In this document: in pieces, positions 32,612 through 44,306 of the stretch
Position numbering within the stretch: the stretch's first letter is position 1
Layout: each line of letters opens with the position of its first letter
Assembly (NCBI GenBank): GCA_024275115.1
Contig: JAJRZT010000082.1
Coordinates: 1-64,000 of the forward strand
Direction: 5' to 3'
Source: Gammaproteobacteria bacterium
GTDB taxonomy: Bacteria; Pseudomonadota; Gammaproteobacteria; UBA6429; Thiohalophilaceae
Length of the DNA stretch: 64,000 bases
Made by a program: the position numbers and the translations under genes
The notes under the pieces: generated by a model
Seen by the model: only the letters and a program-made list of their open reading frames with translations
Told to the model about the DNA's origin: nothing
Database searches by the model: none

Positions 32612-34327
32612 TTATTCTTTTGTAACACGATTAATTTCATCGAGGCTGGTCATACCCGCTTTTATCTTTTTAAGACCGGATTGTCGTAAATCAGGAACCC
32701 CTTCTTTTTGTGCCTGCTTACCTAGCACCAGTGCATTACCGCCTTCCATGATAATACGACCCATTTCTTCTGAAACAGGCATAACCTGATAAATACCGAC
32801 GCGGCCTTTATAGCCTTCCGTGCACTGGTCACAGCCTTTTGGCCCATAAATAGTAATGCCCTGTTTTATTTCTTCGTTACTAAAACCTTCTTCAAGCAGT
32901 GCCTCTTTGGGGATATCCAGTGTTTTTTTACAATGTGTGCATAAGCGACGGCATAAACGTTGTGCCACAATTAAATGAATCGAAGAGGCAATATTGTAGC
33001 CGGGCACGCCCATGTTAACTAATCGTGTGAGTGTTTGAGGTGCATCATTGGTGTGTAAGGTTGATAATACCAGGTGACCCGTTTGAGCAGCCTTGATGGC
33101 AATTTCTGCAGTTTCCAGATCGCGAATTTCACCCACCAGAATAATATCCGGATCCTGACGAAGGAATGCACGCAATGCACTTGAAAAGTTCAACCCGACT
33201 TTATTATTGACATTAACCTGATTAATCCCCGGCATGTTGATTTCCACCGGATCTTCAGCGGTTGAAATGTTAACTCCCGGCTGGTTAAGAATGTTGACCC
33301 CTGTGTACAGGGAAACGGTTTTGCCTGAACCGGTAGGGCCGGTGACCAGGATCATGCCATAGGGCTTGGATAGGGCATCAAGGTAAAGCTTTTTCTGTTC
33401 ATCTTCGAAGCCTAAAGCTTCAACGCCCATCTTGGCACTGTTTGGGTCAAGTATCCGTAATACAATTTTTTCGCCAAAAAGCGTCGGGCAGGTGTTAACA
33501 CGGAAATCGATAGAACGGTTTTTAGACAGGTTCAGTTTAATTCGGCCATCCTGTGGAACACGTCGTTCGGAAATATCCAGACGTGACATCACTTTTAAAC
33601 GTGCAGATAATTTATTTGACATTCCTATTGGCGGGGTTGCCACTTCATTGAGTATGCCATCCATGCGAAAGCGTACTCGGTAATTTTTTTCATAAGGTTC
33701 AAAATGGATGTCCGAAGCGCCTTTGTTAATCGCATCGAGTAATACTTTATTAACAAAGCGTACCACGGGTGCATCATCAATATCGGAATCGGTGGCATCA
33801 TCTGCGTTGGCATCCTCTTCGTCAACGTAGTCAAGGTCGTCATAATCCCCATCGTTCAGCTCAGACAAGGAAGTGTCGTTATCTTCCATTGACTTGTTAA
33901 TAACACGTTGAAGTTTATCCTCTTCAACCAGGATGGCTTCGGTTGACATCCCAACATGGAACTTAACTTCGTCAATGGCCTGCAATAATGTTGGGTCGGA
34001 AACAGCGATAAATAAACGGTTTCCACGTTTAAACAATGGCAGGGTGTTATGTTTACGAACCAGGCTCTCTCTTACGAGCTTAATGACATCCGCTTCAATG
34101 TCGACGGCATCAAGGTTAACAACCGGAACACCAAACTCTGCAGAGGCCGCTTCAGCAATTTTAGAACTGTTGGCCAGTTTTTGCTGCACAATATAGGAAA
34201 CGAAGGGGATTTTGCTTTTTATAGCTGCCGCTTGCGCATTAATGGCGCTGCTTTCTTCAATAATACCATCTTGCACTAGTTTGCGTGCAAGACCACCCAG
34301 TTGTATTTTTGCATTTGGAGTTGCCAT
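32612..34327 (-). CDS. pilB: Type IV pilus assembly ATPase PilB
   Basis: [15 protein letters not shown] Walker [40 protein letters not shown] zinc motifs. Confidence 0.95.
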   Translation of the reverse strand: MATPNAKIQLGGLARKLVQDGIIEESSAINAQAAAIKSKIPFVSYIVQQKLANSSKIAEAASAEFGVPVVNLDAVDIEADVIKLVRESLVRKHNTLPLFKRGNRLFIAVSDPTLLQAIDEVKFHVGMSTEAILVEEDKLQRVINKSMEDNDTSLSELNDGDYDDLDYVDEEDANADDATDSDIDDAPVVRFVNKVLLDAINKGASDIHFEPYEKNYRVRFRMDGILNEVATPPIGMSNKLSARLKVMSRLDISERRVPQDGRIKLNLSKNRSIDFRVNTCPTLFGEKIVLRILDPNSAKMGVEALGFEDEQKKLYLDALSKPYGMILVTGPTGSGKTVSLYTGVNILNQPGVNISTAEDPVEINMPGINQVNVNNKVGLNFSSALRAFLRQDPDIILVGEIRDLETAEIAIKAAQTGHLVLSTLHTNDAPQTLTRLVNMGVPGYNIASSIHLIVAQRLCRRLCTHCKKTLDIPKEALLEEGFSNEEIKQGITIYGPKGCDQCTEGYKGRVGIYQVMPVSEEMGRIIMEGGNALVLGKQAQKEGVPDLRQSGLKKIKAGMTSLDEINRVTKE

Positions 34328-34380
34328 TTATTGATTTAACCCAGATTTATACGTATTTATCATTGTTAAAAATGTTTTAT

Positions 34381-34887
34381 TTAGTCAGCCGCTGTATTTA
34401 AACCGGCCACTTCAGGAATACCCACCAGGCTCCCACCTGGAGTGGGGGTAACGGTAATAGCATAACTGACCGCCAGTGCGCCAGCCGCTTGGTCGGGTGT
34501 TTCGACGGTAAAGTCACAGTGGACATGAGCAAGGTAATCTGCACCATCAATGCCCGCTACCCCGCCGTGTTCACGGTAAGTGGAACGAAAATGACCACCG
34601 CTTCGTGCTTCTATCGCGGTGTAATTGGCGCCAACGCTAGTGACGGGTCCATCTGGATCCGGGAAAAAGCGATTATTTTCCAGAAAAAACTGTTTTTGCG
34701 CCAGTTTAATGGCGGTGACCTCATTGGCGCATTCGCTGAGGCGAGCAGAGGTGATATAGCCATTATAAGCAGGAATCGCGATTGCAGCGAGAATACCGAT
34801 AATAGCCACGACTATCATCAATTCGATAAGTGTAAACCCGCTTACTCTGTTTAGATTCAGGCTGCTAGTTGTGTCTGGTTGAGTCAT
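34381..34887 (-). CDS. pilA: Type IV major-pilin-like protein (PilA family)
   Basis: Class III signal SG^[28 protein letters not shown]; next to pilBCD. Confidence 0.88.
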   Translation of the reverse strand: MTQPDTTSSLNLNRVSGFTLIELMIVVAIIGILAAIAIPAYNGYITSARLSECANEVTAIKLAQKQFFLENNRFFPDPDGPVTSVGANYTAIEARSGGHFRSTYREHGGVAGIDGADYLAHVHCDFTVETPDQAAGALAVSYAITVTPTPGGSLVGIPEVAGLNTAAD

Positions 34888-35015
34888 TTTAATTTTCGAT
34901 TCCTGCTAAAATTATTCAAAACACCTTTAATATAACTAGCTTAGCACAGCAAATAGGCTAATACAGTTTCGGTGTCTCAAAATGTGAGTCGGCGCAATTT
35001 AATTACTTTATATAA

Positions 35016-35046
35016 AACAACAAGTTATAAATAACTGTTGTTTTTT
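35016..35046 (+). terminator. Terminator-like hairpin in the pilA-gspC intergenic region
   Basis: AACAAC-a-AGTTAT-aa-ATAACT-GTTGTT followed by TTTT; AT-rich stem with one bulge. Confidence 0.45.
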
Positions 35047-35340
35047 GTTGGTTGCCTTTTCGCCATCGTTTTGATGACTGAGTCACCTACATCATCCTTC
35101 AGATGAAATAGACTTCATTTATGTTTTCGACCATTTATATAAAAAATTAAGCAATTATTTCTTACATCTCGAAACATTTTTAACTATACTCTATAACTAA
35201 TTGATATTTTGATGAATTAGGGGTAAAAAGTAAAGTTAAAACAATTTGTTTTTTTACACTTTATGGATATTGCTTCACTTTGCCGGTTTGGTCAATAAGT
35301 GAGCAGTGGATACGGAGTTGAATATGGACGCCAATAACCG

Positions 35341-36258
35341 ATGACAGCTTACGAGACAAGTTTAAACCAGCGGTTTACTCAATTTTTGGGTAAGCTGGAT
35401 CCGGTTGCCATTTTGCAGGCAGGCTGGGTTTCACATGTGCCTTTTTGGCTGAGTGTACTTTTTATCGTATTACTGACGAAATCGGCAGCAGGTTTGACCT
35501 GGTTGATATTGATGCCGGCTACAGAATATAAAGTGATTGCCAGCCCGGTTGTTCCTGCCAGCCAGTCACAGTCTATTGCACGGCTCAGTTCAGTTGCGCA
35601 GTTGCATTTGTTTGGTGTGGCACAAGGGAAGTCAACTGCCAGCTCGGTTAATATTACTAAAACCAGGCTGCAACTGGTGTTAAAAGGTGTTTTTGCATCA
35701 ACCAATCCTTTAAAAGCGTTTGCTATTATATCTGAAAGTGCGGCAGATAAAGGTCGTACCTTCAGGGTTGGCGAACGTTTACCCAGTGGTGCTGTTTTGC
35801 ATGAAGTGCGGCCTACTGAAGTTATTTTGAACCGTAATGGCCGTCTGGAGTCTCTGGCATTACCACAAAAGAGACTGGACAATATTCCTCTTGCGTCTTC
35901 GAGCTCATCCACTCGTCGCAGTGTGCGCACGATGCCAGTAACGAGCAGGTTAAAGAAAATTAGGCAAACCTTTATCAAGTCACCACAGGCCTTTATGGAA
36001 AGTGCACGTCTTGAACCGGTTGTGAACAAAGCAGACGGCTCAACCGAAGGTTTTACCTTTAATCATAATGATCCCATGGTGATGCGGAGTTTAGGTTTAC
36101 TGCCAACCGATGTCATAACGGCAATCAATGGTATTTCTATTGGTTCTAATATGAGCGCGGCTTATGACCAGTTAGTGAATTCGTTAAAGAATGGAACACC
36201 CTTAAGCATTGATTTTAAGCGTAAGGGTATCCCTCAGACCGTTAATGTGCAGATGTAG
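35341..36258 (+). CDS. gspC: Type II secretion system protein GspC
   Basis: N-terminal TM, HR region, C-terminal PDZ-like LGLLPTDVITAINGISIGS; first gene of gsp operon. Confidence 0.9.
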   Translation: MTAYETSLNQRFTQFLGKLDPVAILQAGWVSHVPFWLSVLFIVLLTKSAAGLTWLILMPATEYKVIASPVVPASQSQSIARLSSVAQLHLFGVAQGKSTASSVNITKTRLQLVLKGVFASTNPLKAFAIISESAADKGRTFRVGERLPSGAVLHEVRPTEVILNRNGRLESLALPQKRLDNIPLASSSSSTRRSVRTMPVTSRLKKIRQTFIKSPQAFMESARLEPVVNKADGSTEGFTFNHNDPMVMRSLGLLPTDVITAINGISIGSNMSAAYDQLVNSLKNGTPLSIDFKRKGIPQTVNVQM

Positions 36259-36307
36259 TGATGGAACATATTAAACTGGATAAATTAACTATTAATACGA
36301 AAGAAGT

Positions 36308-38455
36308 ATGAGTGTGGTGTTTAAAAAATTATTAAAAATATTGGCAGTTGTGGCATTACTGGTTGCCGTACAAGGTCAGGCTGTTTCAGCTCCCAGTCTT
36401 AATGAGCAAAATGTGGTTACTGATGATACGGCAAACCAGACATACACATTAAATTTTGTTGATGCCGACATCAACGCCCTGATTAATGCGGTTTCGCGTA
36501 TTACCGGCATTAATTTTATTATTGACCCGCGGGTAAAAGGCAAGGTTACAATTATTTCAAATAAAGAAATGCCGAGTGAAGATGTTTACCAGGTTTTTCT
36601 TTCTGTTTTAAAAGTACATGGCTTTGCCGCTGTTGTGGGCCCTAATGTTACAAAGATTGTGCCTGAAGTGAATGCAAAGCAGGATGCCATCCCCTTTATG
36701 AATAAGCGCATTTATAATGGTAGTGATGCCTTTGTAACGCGTGTTATTGAAGTACGCTATATTGATGCGGCGCAACTGGTGCCTATTTTGCGGCCGCTGG
36801 TTCCGCAGCGCGGTCATCTGGCAGCTTACCCTGCGTCGAATGTACTGGTTATTTCTGACAGTGCGGCCAATATTGCTCGCCTGGAAAAAATTATCAGACG
36901 TATTGATCAGGTAACCGGCACTGAAGTTGAAGTGATTCCATTAGAACACGCGAGCGCAACCGAAGTTGTCAGGGTGATGCAGCAACTGGCGAGTTTAAAC
37001 CCAAAGCAAAAACAGACTATTAATGTTATTGCAGATGCTCGCACTAACAGCGTTTTATTAGGTGGGCCAAGATCGTCACGTGTTCGTACGCGGGCACTGA
37101 TATCACATTTAGATACTCCCCTGGAGTTCAGTGGTAATACCCATGTTATTTATTTACGCAATGCGGTTGCCAAAGATATGGTGCCGGTATTAACGGGCAT
37201 CAGTAAAAGTATTCTTACTGCCGGTAAAGGTAAAAAGACGGCTGCAAGCACGGCTAGTGGCATTGTTATAGAAGCGCATGAGAGTACTAATTCGCTGGTT
37301 ATTTCTGCACCTGCCAATATTGTGCGTTCATTGAAAACAGTGATTCAACGGCTGGACATTCGCCGGGCGCAAGTGCTGGTCGAGGCTGTTATTGCTGAGG
37401 TGTCTGAAGAGTCAACCCGAGAACTGGGTGTGCAGTGGGCTGGCGGTGGAGCCAATTCCACCCGTCCGGTTGGCTTAATTAATTTCGATAATGGTTATAG
37501 CGCAGCTAACTTATTATTAGACACGCCGCCAGTTGCGTCGGGTTTAAGTTTAGGGGTGGGCGATTTTATTGGCACCAGTCGTATCGGTGCATTGATTAGA
37601 GCTTTATCAGCCGATGTCGGCACCAATATTTTATCAACCCCCAGCCTGGTTACCATTGACAATAAAGAAGCAGAAATAGTCGTCGGACAGAACGTGCCAT
37701 TTATTACCGGTGCGTTCACCAGCCCCGGGGGAGGGGGAGGGAACCCAACGAATCCATTTACGACAATCCAGCGTCAGGATGTGGGTTTAACATTAAAAAT
37801 TAAACCACAAATCAATGAAGGTAACGCCATTAAACTGGACGTTGAACAAGAGGTTTCAAGCTTGAGCCCAAGCACGGTCGGTGCCGACCTTATAACTAAC
37901 AAGCGTTCTATTAAAACAACGGTCATGGTTGAAGATGGTGGTATTGTTGTTTTAGGTGGTTTAATCGAAGAAACGCTTCGTGAAGATGAACAGCGTGTGC
38001 CGGTATTAGGCGAGATACCTATTCTGGGTTTATTGTTTCGGTATAATAAAACAACCAAGGTTAAAACGAATTTAATGGTCTTTATCCATCCTCAAATAAT
38101 GAAAGATGATGCGATGTTAAGAAGCTTAACCAATGAGAAATATAATTTTATTCGAGCTAAACAACTTGCGATACGTGAGCGAGGCGTTAAGTTAATGGCA
38201 GACGATCAATCACCGTTATTGCCGGAGTTTAAGGAATTTTTAACGCTACCGGCGGCTTATGATGAATCGACAGAAGCGGGCACTCAGATCCTGATGCCGC
38301 CGGTTATTGAAGATGCTGTCACCACTGCATCCGAAAATGCAATTCGACTCCCCCCTTCCGTTATGGCTAAAAACAGGAAAGTGCCACTGGTGGCTAAAGA
38401 AAAGGCGGAACTAGCCGAAGTGGTGCCACCGACGCTTGATGAGTTTTCAGAGTAG
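36308..38455 (+). CDS. gspD: Type II secretion system secretin GspD
   Basis: N-domain repeats plus secretin core ([35 protein letters not shown]). Confidence 0.96.
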   Translation: MSVVFKKLLKILAVVALLVAVQGQAVSAPSLNEQNVVTDDTANQTYTLNFVDADINALINAVSRITGINFIIDPRVKGKVTIISNKEMPSEDVYQVFLSVLKVHGFAAVVGPNVTKIVPEVNAKQDAIPFMNKRIYNGSDAFVTRVIEVRYIDAAQLVPILRPLVPQRGHLAAYPASNVLVISDSAANIARLEKIIRRIDQVTGTEVEVIPLEHASATEVVRVMQQLASLNPKQKQTINVIADARTNSVLLGGPRSSRVRTRALISHLDTPLEFSGNTHVIYLRNAVAKDMVPVLTGISKSILTAGKGKKTAASTASGIVIEAHESTNSLVISAPANIVRSLKTVIQRLDIRRAQVLVEAVIAEVSEESTRELGVQWAGGGANSTRPVGLINFDNGYSAANLLLDTPPVASGLSLGVGDFIGTSRIGALIRALSADVGTNILSTPSLVTIDNKEAEIVVGQNVPFITGAFTSPGGGGGNPTNPFTTIQRQDVGLTLKIKPQINEGNAIKLDVEQEVSSLSPSTVGADLITNKRSIKTTVMVEDGGIVVLGGLIEETLREDEQRVPVLGEIPILGLLFRYNKTTKVKTNLMVFIHPQIMKDDAMLRSLTNEKYNFIRAKQLAIRERGVKLMADDQSPLLPEFKEFLTLPAAYDESTEAGTQILMPPVIEDAVTTASENAIRLPPSVMAKNRKVPLVAKEKAELAEVVPPTLDEFSE

Positions 38456-38469
38456 TTGAGGCCAATACC

Positions 38470-39978
38470 TTGAACGATCTTGCCACGACAGAACGCAGCG
38501 CAGGCACCCGGGCTTTACTGTCTTTTGCGTTTGCCAAGCGGCACGGCGTACTCGTTACCGCCTTATACGATGAACATGTTGAAGTAACACATACCCCCAA
38601 TGTGAATACTCAAATCTTGCTTGAACTCCGGCGTCACTATGGTGTGCCGTTGGAAATCAAGACGGTGGAAACAGATGAGTTCGACCGTTTACTACAAGCA
38701 AGTTATGAATTGCATTCTGATGAAACCATGGAAATGATGGAAGGGATTGGCGATGAAATGGATCTCGAAAGCCTCGCTGATGCACTACCGTTAATCGAAG
38801 ATTTACTGGAAACCGAAGATGATGCACCGATTATTCGTTTAATTAACGCCTTACTCACGCAGGCCGTTAAACAAAATGCGTCGGATATTCATATTGAACC
38901 CTTTGAAAATAGATTGCTGGTTCGCATGCGAGTGGACGGTGTGATGCGTGAAGTATTACAACCGCAACGGGTGTTAGCCCCGTTGATTACTTCCCGAATT
39001 AAAGTCATGGCAAAACTGGATATTGCCGAAAAACGTTTACCACAGGATGGTCGAATATCATTGCGTGTCGCAGGTCGAGCGGTTGATGTGCGGGTTTCCA
39101 CGCTACCATCAGGGCATGGTGAGCGGGTAGTACTGCGTTTACTAGATAAACAGGCTGGGCGACTTGATTTATTTCAGTTAGGTATGGCCGTTGAAACAAC
39201 GGTTAGCATTGACCGCTTAATTCGCCGACCACACGGTATTATTTTAGTTACCGGGCCAACTGGCTCAGGTAAAACAACCACACTTTACGCTGCGCTAGAA
39301 CGCTTAAATGATGCCACTCGAAATATTATGACAGTGGAAGATCCCATTGAATATTATATCGATGGTATCGGCCAGACTCAGGTTAATATTAAAGTGGAGC
39401 TAACTTTTGCGCGCGGGCTGCGGGCTATTTTACGTCAGGATCCCGATGTGGTGATGGTGGGTGAAATACGCGATCTGGAAACAGTGCAAATTGCGGTTCA
39501 GGCAAGTTTAACCGGTCACCTGGTTTTTTCGACGCTGCATACCAATACCGCTATTGGTGCGATTACCCGCTTAAGGGATATGGGTGTTGAACCGTTCTTG
39601 CTGTCGTCCAGTTTAGTGGGTGTGCTTGCACAACGCCTGGTTCGCACCTTGTGCGAATCCTGTAAACAACCGAAAACAGCGGATGTGGCTGAGTGTTTAG
39701 CTTTAGGCGTTGCGCCGGAACAACCGCCCATTATTTATGAGCCACTGGGTTGTGATGCGTGCAGTAATTCAGGGTACAAAGGCCGTTTAGGTATTTACGA
39801 ACTGATTGAGATAGATGATACATTAAGAACCATGATCCATGATGGCTCAGGTGAACAGGAAATTGAAAAACATGTAAGAAGCGTTTCTGCAAGTATTCGC
39901 AAAGACGGTATTCGGCGTGTTTTATCCGGTGAAACAGCACTCGAAGAAATTACGCGTGTTGCGTTTGAGGAAGTGTAA
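38470..39978 (+). CDS. gspE: Type II secretion system ATPase GspE (TTG start)
   Basis: [53 protein letters not shown]...[12 protein letters not shown]. Confidence 0.96.
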   Translation: MNDLATTERSAGTRALLSFAFAKRHGVLVTALYDEHVEVTHTPNVNTQILLELRRHYGVPLEIKTVETDEFDRLLQASYELHSDETMEMMEGIGDEMDLESLADALPLIEDLLETEDDAPIIRLINALLTQAVKQNASDIHIEPFENRLLVRMRVDGVMREVLQPQRVLAPLITSRIKVMAKLDIAEKRLPQDGRISLRVAGRAVDVRVSTLPSGHGERVVLRLLDKQAGRLDLFQLGMAVETTVSIDRLIRRPHGIILVTGPTGSGKTTTLYAALERLNDATRNIMTVEDPIEYYIDGIGQTQVNIKVELTFARGLRAILRQDPDVVMVGEIRDLETVQIAVQASLTGHLVFSTLHTNTAIGAITRLRDMGVEPFLLSSSLVGVLAQRLVRTLCESCKQPKTADVAECLALGVAPEQPPIIYEPLGCDACSNSGYKGRLGIYELIEIDDTLRTMIHDGSGEQEIEKHVRSVSASIRKDGIRRVLSGETALEEITRVAFEEV

Positions 39979-39983
39979 GCGAG

Positions 39984-41198
39984 ATGGCCGCCTTTGAATA
40001 TGTTGCACTTGATACCGATGGGCGCAAGAAAAAAGGCATACTGGAAGGGGATTCTGCCCGTCATGTTCGCCAGCAGTTACGTGAACAAGGCCTGTTAGCC
40101 ACTTCTGTTGAAGAGGCGGCACAACGTGAATCAGCACAATCTGCAGGTTTTGGAGCTCAGCGCAGTATCAGCGCAGCAGATTTATCATTAATAACACGGC
40201 AGCTAGCCACTTTAACAAAGTCGGGTTTGCCATTAGATGAAGCCACAGCAACGGTAGCCCGACAAACTGAAAAACCACGTTTGCAACGTTTAATCTTAGG
40301 CATTCGGGCAAAAATTCTTGAAGGCCATTCGCTTGCTGATGGTATGGCGCAATTCCCACATGTATTTAATAACTTATATCGTTCGACAGTTGCGGCCGGT
40401 GAACAAACAGGGCATCTTGACATTGTTCTGGAGCGGCTGGCTGATTACACTGAAAGCAAGCAACGCTTACAAAGCAAGATTAAGATGGCATTACTTTACC
40501 CTGCTGTTTTAATTTTTATGGCCGTTACGATTGTGTCTTTTTTGCTGGTGTATGTTGTACCTGAAGTCGTCAAGGTATTTGAAGATTCAGGGCAAACATT
40601 ACCACTCATTACCCGTTTGATGATTACTGCCAGCGATTTTCTGGTTGATTATTACTGGCTTATTATTCTGCTGGTTGCAGCCGGTATTTCTATGCTCAGT
40701 ATGTTATATAAGCAACCAGCGGGAAAAGAGAAGATACATAAAGTCTGGTTAAAGCTGCCGTTGGTGGGGCGTCTGGTACGTGGGTCGAACACGGCTCGTT
40801 TTACACGCACCCTGAGTATACTGGTTGCCAGTGGTGTGCCACTTTTAGAAGCACTTAAAATATCAGGGCAAGTGGTTGAAAACTTACCCATGCGTCATGC
40901 CATCATTGAAGCCGGTCTGCGAGTAAGAGAAGGTAGCAATTTAGCCAAGTCACTGGATGTCAGTGGTTATTTCCCACCGATTGTCGTGAACCTGATTGCA
41001 AGTGGTGAGGTCAGTGGTAATCTGGGGGAAATGTTAGAGCGTTCATCTGTTAATCAGGAGCAGGAACTGGAAACGCTGATAACAACTTTAATGGGTTTAT
41101 TAGAACCCCTATTGCTGCTAGTGATGGGTGCGGTGGTATTAATGATTGTACTGGCAATATTGTTACCCATCTTTAATTTAAACCAGCTTATACAATAA
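39984..41198 (+). CDS. gspF: Type II secretion system platform protein GspF
   Basis: T2SF domains; position after gspE. Confidence 0.95.
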   Translation: MAAFEYVALDTDGRKKKGILEGDSARHVRQQLREQGLLATSVEEAAQRESAQSAGFGAQRSISAADLSLITRQLATLTKSGLPLDEATATVARQTEKPRLQRLILGIRAKILEGHSLADGMAQFPHVFNNLYRSTVAAGEQTGHLDIVLERLADYTESKQRLQSKIKMALLYPAVLIFMAVTIVSFLLVYVVPEVVKVFEDSGQTLPLITRLMITASDFLVDYYWLIILLVAAGISMLSMLYKQPAGKEKIHKVWLKLPLVGRLVRGSNTARFTRTLSILVASGVPLLEALKISGQVVENLPMRHAIIEAGLRVREGSNLAKSLDVSGYFPPIVVNLIASGEVSGNLGEMLERSSVNQEQELETLITTLMGLLEPLLLLVMGAVVLMIVLAILLPIFNLNQLIQ

Positions 41199-41232
41199 CT
41201 ACAACTAAAAAATTTATTGTGAAGGAATTAAA

Positions 41233-41694
41233 ATGGAAAAAAATATGATATATAAAAATCCCTGTAATAGCCCTTTTAGCAAAAAGGTACAGCACGGATT
41301 TACTTTGATCGAGGTTATGATTGTTGTTGTTATTCTTGGTATTTTAGGTGCAGTGGTTTTGCCTAATATTATGGATGAACCCGGCAAAGCACGTATTATT
41401 AAAGCAAAACAGGATATTGCCCAGCTTGAATCGGCTTTAGATCGTTATAAACTGGATAACTTTACCTACCCAACAACCGATCAGGGGCTGGAAGCACTGG
41501 TAAAAAAACCATCGGGTGCACCGGAACCAAAAAATTACAAAACATCGGGCTATATAAAAAAATTAAAAACAGACCCATGGGGTAATCCTTATTTATATTT
41601 AAGCCCCGGTGTACGTGGGCAGGTTGATATTTATTCCTACGGCCCTGACCAGCAACAAAGTGAAGATGATATAGGTAACTGGAATAATGACTAG
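41233..41694 (+). CDS. gspG: Type II secretion major pseudopilin GspG
   Basis: HG^FTLIEVMIVVVILGILGAVVLP; DPWGNPYLYLSPG. Confidence 0.95.
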   Translation: MEKNMIYKNPCNSPFSKKVQHGFTLIEVMIVVVILGILGAVVLPNIMDEPGKARIIKAKQDIAQLESALDRYKLDNFTYPTTDQGLEALVKKPSGAPEPKNYKTSGYIKKLKTDPWGNPYLYLSPGVRGQVDIYSYGPDQQQSEDDIGNWNND

Positions 41695-41725
41695 GTTTGT
41701 TTGCAGATAAAAATGGAAAACAACA

Positions 41726-42268
41726 ATGTACAGAAGGAGACACATCTTTATTAATAGGCAAAGGGCTAAAATCGTACATGGCTTCACCCTGATTGAGCTT
41801 ATGGTGGTGATTGCGATTATAGGGATTATGCTGGGTTTAGGTATGTTTGCCTTTGGTGATGGTGGTTTGTCTGACAAGCTTGAAGATGAATCACAGCGCT
41901 TGTATGGTTTGATAAAACTGGCGCAGGAAGAGTCCATTATCCAGTCAAAAGAACTGGCTTTGGAATTAGACCGTGATGGTTATGTCTTTAAACAGCTATA
42001 CGATGGTCAATGGGTTGCTATTACTTCTGACAAAATTTTTAGAAAGCGCAGTTTAACCGCGGGCATTGAATTGAGCCTTGAAGTTGAAAATGTAAAATTA
42101 GCACTCACCCGCAATGAGGATAAGGATGAAGCTATTCGAATATACATTTTATCCAGCGGTGAGTTAACCCCCTTTGATATAACGCTAAAGATAACAGAGT
42201 TACAACAAATTTTTAAAATAACAGGTCAGGCCAATGGTCAGCTGATTTTAGAAAAACAGGATATATAA
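41726..42268 (+). CDS. gspH: Type II secretion pseudopilin GspH
   Basis: HG^FTLIELMVVIAIIGIMLGLG; position. Confidence 0.9.
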   Translation: MYRRRHIFINRQRAKIVHGFTLIELMVVIAIIGIMLGLGMFAFGDGGLSDKLEDESQRLYGLIKLAQEESIIQSKELALELDRDGYVFKQLYDGQWVAITSDKIFRKRSLTAGIELSLEVENVKLALTRNEDKDEAIRIYILSSGELTPFDITLKITELQQIFKITGQANGQLILEKQDI

Positions 42269-42271
42269 ATA

Positions 42272-42694
42272 ATGTTTAAGTCACTCCTGAACAACAATAA
42301 TTATTTATGCGTGTACAGACAAAGCAAAGGCTTTACCCTATTAGAAGTGCTGGTGGCTTTGGTGTTTGTTGCGGTTGTTTTAACGGGGCTGGTCAAAGGC
42401 GTTGCTGAGAATGTTAATAATGCCAATGAATTACGGGATAAAACCTTTGCGCAATGGGTGGCCGTTAACAAGATAAATGAGTGGCGTTTGCAAAATCTGT
42501 TCCCGGCGATTAGCCGCACAACCGGGCAGCAAATGATGGGAGACCAGGAATGGTACTGGGCTTCACAGGTGATAAAAACAGAAGATAAAAATATTCGTCG
42601 GGTTGAGTTGAGCGTTTATAAAGATGAAGAAACCAGAGACAGAAAATTACAACCTGTCATGCGTCTGACTTCTTTTTTAAGTAAAGCGATATGA
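42272..42694 (+). CDS. gspI: Type II secretion pseudopilin GspI
   Basis: KG^FTLLEVLVALVFVAVVL; position. Confidence 0.9.
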   Translation: MFKSLLNNNNYLCVYRQSKGFTLLEVLVALVFVAVVLTGLVKGVAENVNNANELRDKTFAQWVAVNKINEWRLQNLFPAISRTTGQQMMGDQEWYWASQVIKTEDKNIRRVELSVYKDEETRDRKLQPVMRLTSFLSKAI

Positions 42695-43332
42695 CCGGTA
42701 ATGAATCAACTACACAGTCCGGCTTTACTTTGTTAGAGCTACTGGTGGCATTAAGTATTTTTGCCGTGATGTCGGTGATGGTATTTGGTGGTTTACGGGA
42801 AGTTGTGAATGTTAGAGCAGCAACCGACAAGCACACTTCCCGACTAACCGAGTTGCAGTTAGCCTTTATGAATTTTAGCCGTGATACCCGGCAATTAGTT
42901 AATCGAACTGTCCGTGGTGAGTATGGTGACCGTTTAAGTGTCTTACAGTCGACTGATATCGGCAAGTATCGACTTGAACTAATACGAGGTGGGCACCCAA
43001 ACCCGGCAGGATTGAATCGGAGCTCATTACAGCGTATTGCTTATGGTGTAGAAGATAATAAATTATATCGTTATCGCTGGAATGTACTGGATCGTGCCGA
43101 AGACAGCCTGCCAGTGAGAACTTTAATGTTAACGGATATAAATGGTTTTAATCTCAGGTTTTTAGGGCGTGTTGAACAGCCTGGAGAACTTCAAAATAAT
43201 CAGTGGCTAACAGCATGGCCGCCCCAAACTGATGGTGAGGGCGTTGATGTTTTTCCGCAAGCCATTGAAGTGACATTTGAGCTGGATGACTGGGGGCGAT
43301 TTACCCGACTGTTTATATTTCCCGATGTCTGA
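42691..43332 (+). CDS. gspJ: Type II secretion pseudopilin GspJ
   Basis: SG^FTLLELLVALSIFAVMSVMVFGGL; position. Confidence 0.9.
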   Translation: MTGNESTTQSGFTLLELLVALSIFAVMSVMVFGGLREVVNVRAATDKHTSRLTELQLAFMNFSRDTRQLVNRTVRGEYGDRLSVLQSTDIGKYRLELIRGGHPNPAGLNRSSLQRIAYGVEDNKLYRYRWNVLDRAEDSLPVRTLMLTDINGFNLRFLGRVEQPGELQNNQWLTAWPPQTDGEGVDVFPQAIEVTFELDDWGRFTRLFIFPDV

Positions 43333-43361
43333 TATGAAAATATAAATGAAATAAAAAAATT

Positions 43362-44306
43362 ATGCTACAACAACGTAAATTACTTATCAATCAACAAACG
43401 GGTATCGCATTAATTATGGTGCTAATTGTTATTGGTATCATTGGCATTATGGCTGCGAACATTTTGTCAAAGCAGCAATTAAGCACGCGCAGGACAGAGA
43501 ATCTGCGCAACAGTGAACAGGCCTATATGTATTTATTAGGTGCAGAAGACTGGGCTAAAAATATACTTGCTCAGGACTTTAAAGATAATAAAACAGATTC
43601 CTTTGACGACGACTGGGCATTTGAGCTGCCCCCCATTCCGGTTGAAGGCGGAACAATACAGGGTAAGCTTAAGGATTTGCAGGCACGCTTTAATATAAAT
43701 AATTTTTTAAAGGCAGGCAACCCGGACAAGGACAGTATTTCGCTCTTTAAAAACTTATTAAATGAGAATAACATTGATACAGAAGTAACCGATGCGATTA
43801 TTGACTGGCTGGATGCGGATCTGGATTCAACCGTTCCTGCCGGCGCAGAGGATGGTGAATATTTAAATTTAGATGTGCCTTATCGCGCAGCAAATCGACT
43901 AATGGTAAGTGCGTCAGAGCTGGTTATGGTTAAAGGATTTAATTATAAAAGTTATAAAAAGATTGCACCGTATATTGTTGCTTTGCCTGTTTTTACACCA
44001 TTAAATGTAAATACCGCAGGTGCCATGCAAATAAGCATGTTGTCAAACCAGATCAGTTTAACAGATGCAAAAGATATTATAAAAGAACGTAGTAAGTCCG
44101 GTTATAAATCAGTTGATGAGTTTATAAAACAGGATGCGCTAAAAGGCAAAAAAATAACAAAAAGTCTACTTTCGGTAAACAGTGACTATTTTTTACTTCA
44201 GGCTCGTTCTATTATCGGAAATGTACGCTCAGAATTATATAGTGTTCTATATCGTGATAAAAATGGTAAAATGAAAGTATTATTACGTACCCAACGGAGA
44301 ATATAA
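43362..44306 (+). CDS. gspK: Type II secretion minor pseudopilin GspK
   Basis: TG^IALIMVLIVIGIIGIMAANIL lacking Glu+5, as typical of GspK; long C-terminal domain. Confidence 0.92.
   Translation: MLQQRKLLINQQTGIALIMVLIVIGIIGIMAANILSKQQLSTRRTENLRNSEQAYMYLLGAEDWAKNILAQDFKDNKTDSFDDDWAFELPPIPVEGGTIQGKLKDLQARFNINNFLKAGNPDKDSISLFKNLLNENNIDTEVTDAIIDWLDADLDSTVPAGAEDGEYLNLDVPYRAANRLMVSASELVMVKGFNYKSYKKIAPYIVALPVFTPLNVNTAGAMQISMLSNQISLTDAKDIIKERSKSGYKSVDEFIKQDALKGKKITKSLLSVNSDYFLLQARSIIGNVRSELYSVLYRDKNGKMKVLLRTQRRI

Noticed and set aside
33770-33890. Acidic low-complexity linker in PilB (NDGDYDDLDYVDEEDANADDATDSDIDD)
   Set aside because: Comparable acidic linkers are common before the PilB ATPase core; likely ordinary variation.
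34888-35010. Sigma-54 (-24/-12) promoter for pilA
   Set aside because: Looked on the minus strand upstream of pilA for TGGCAC-N5-TTGC; no convincing match seen by eye.
37725-37741. G-rich stretch CCCCGGGGGAGGGGGAGGG in gspD (possible G-quadruplex)
   Set aside because: Only three usable G-runs, and it encodes a Gly-rich loop of the secretin; insufficient for a G4 claim.
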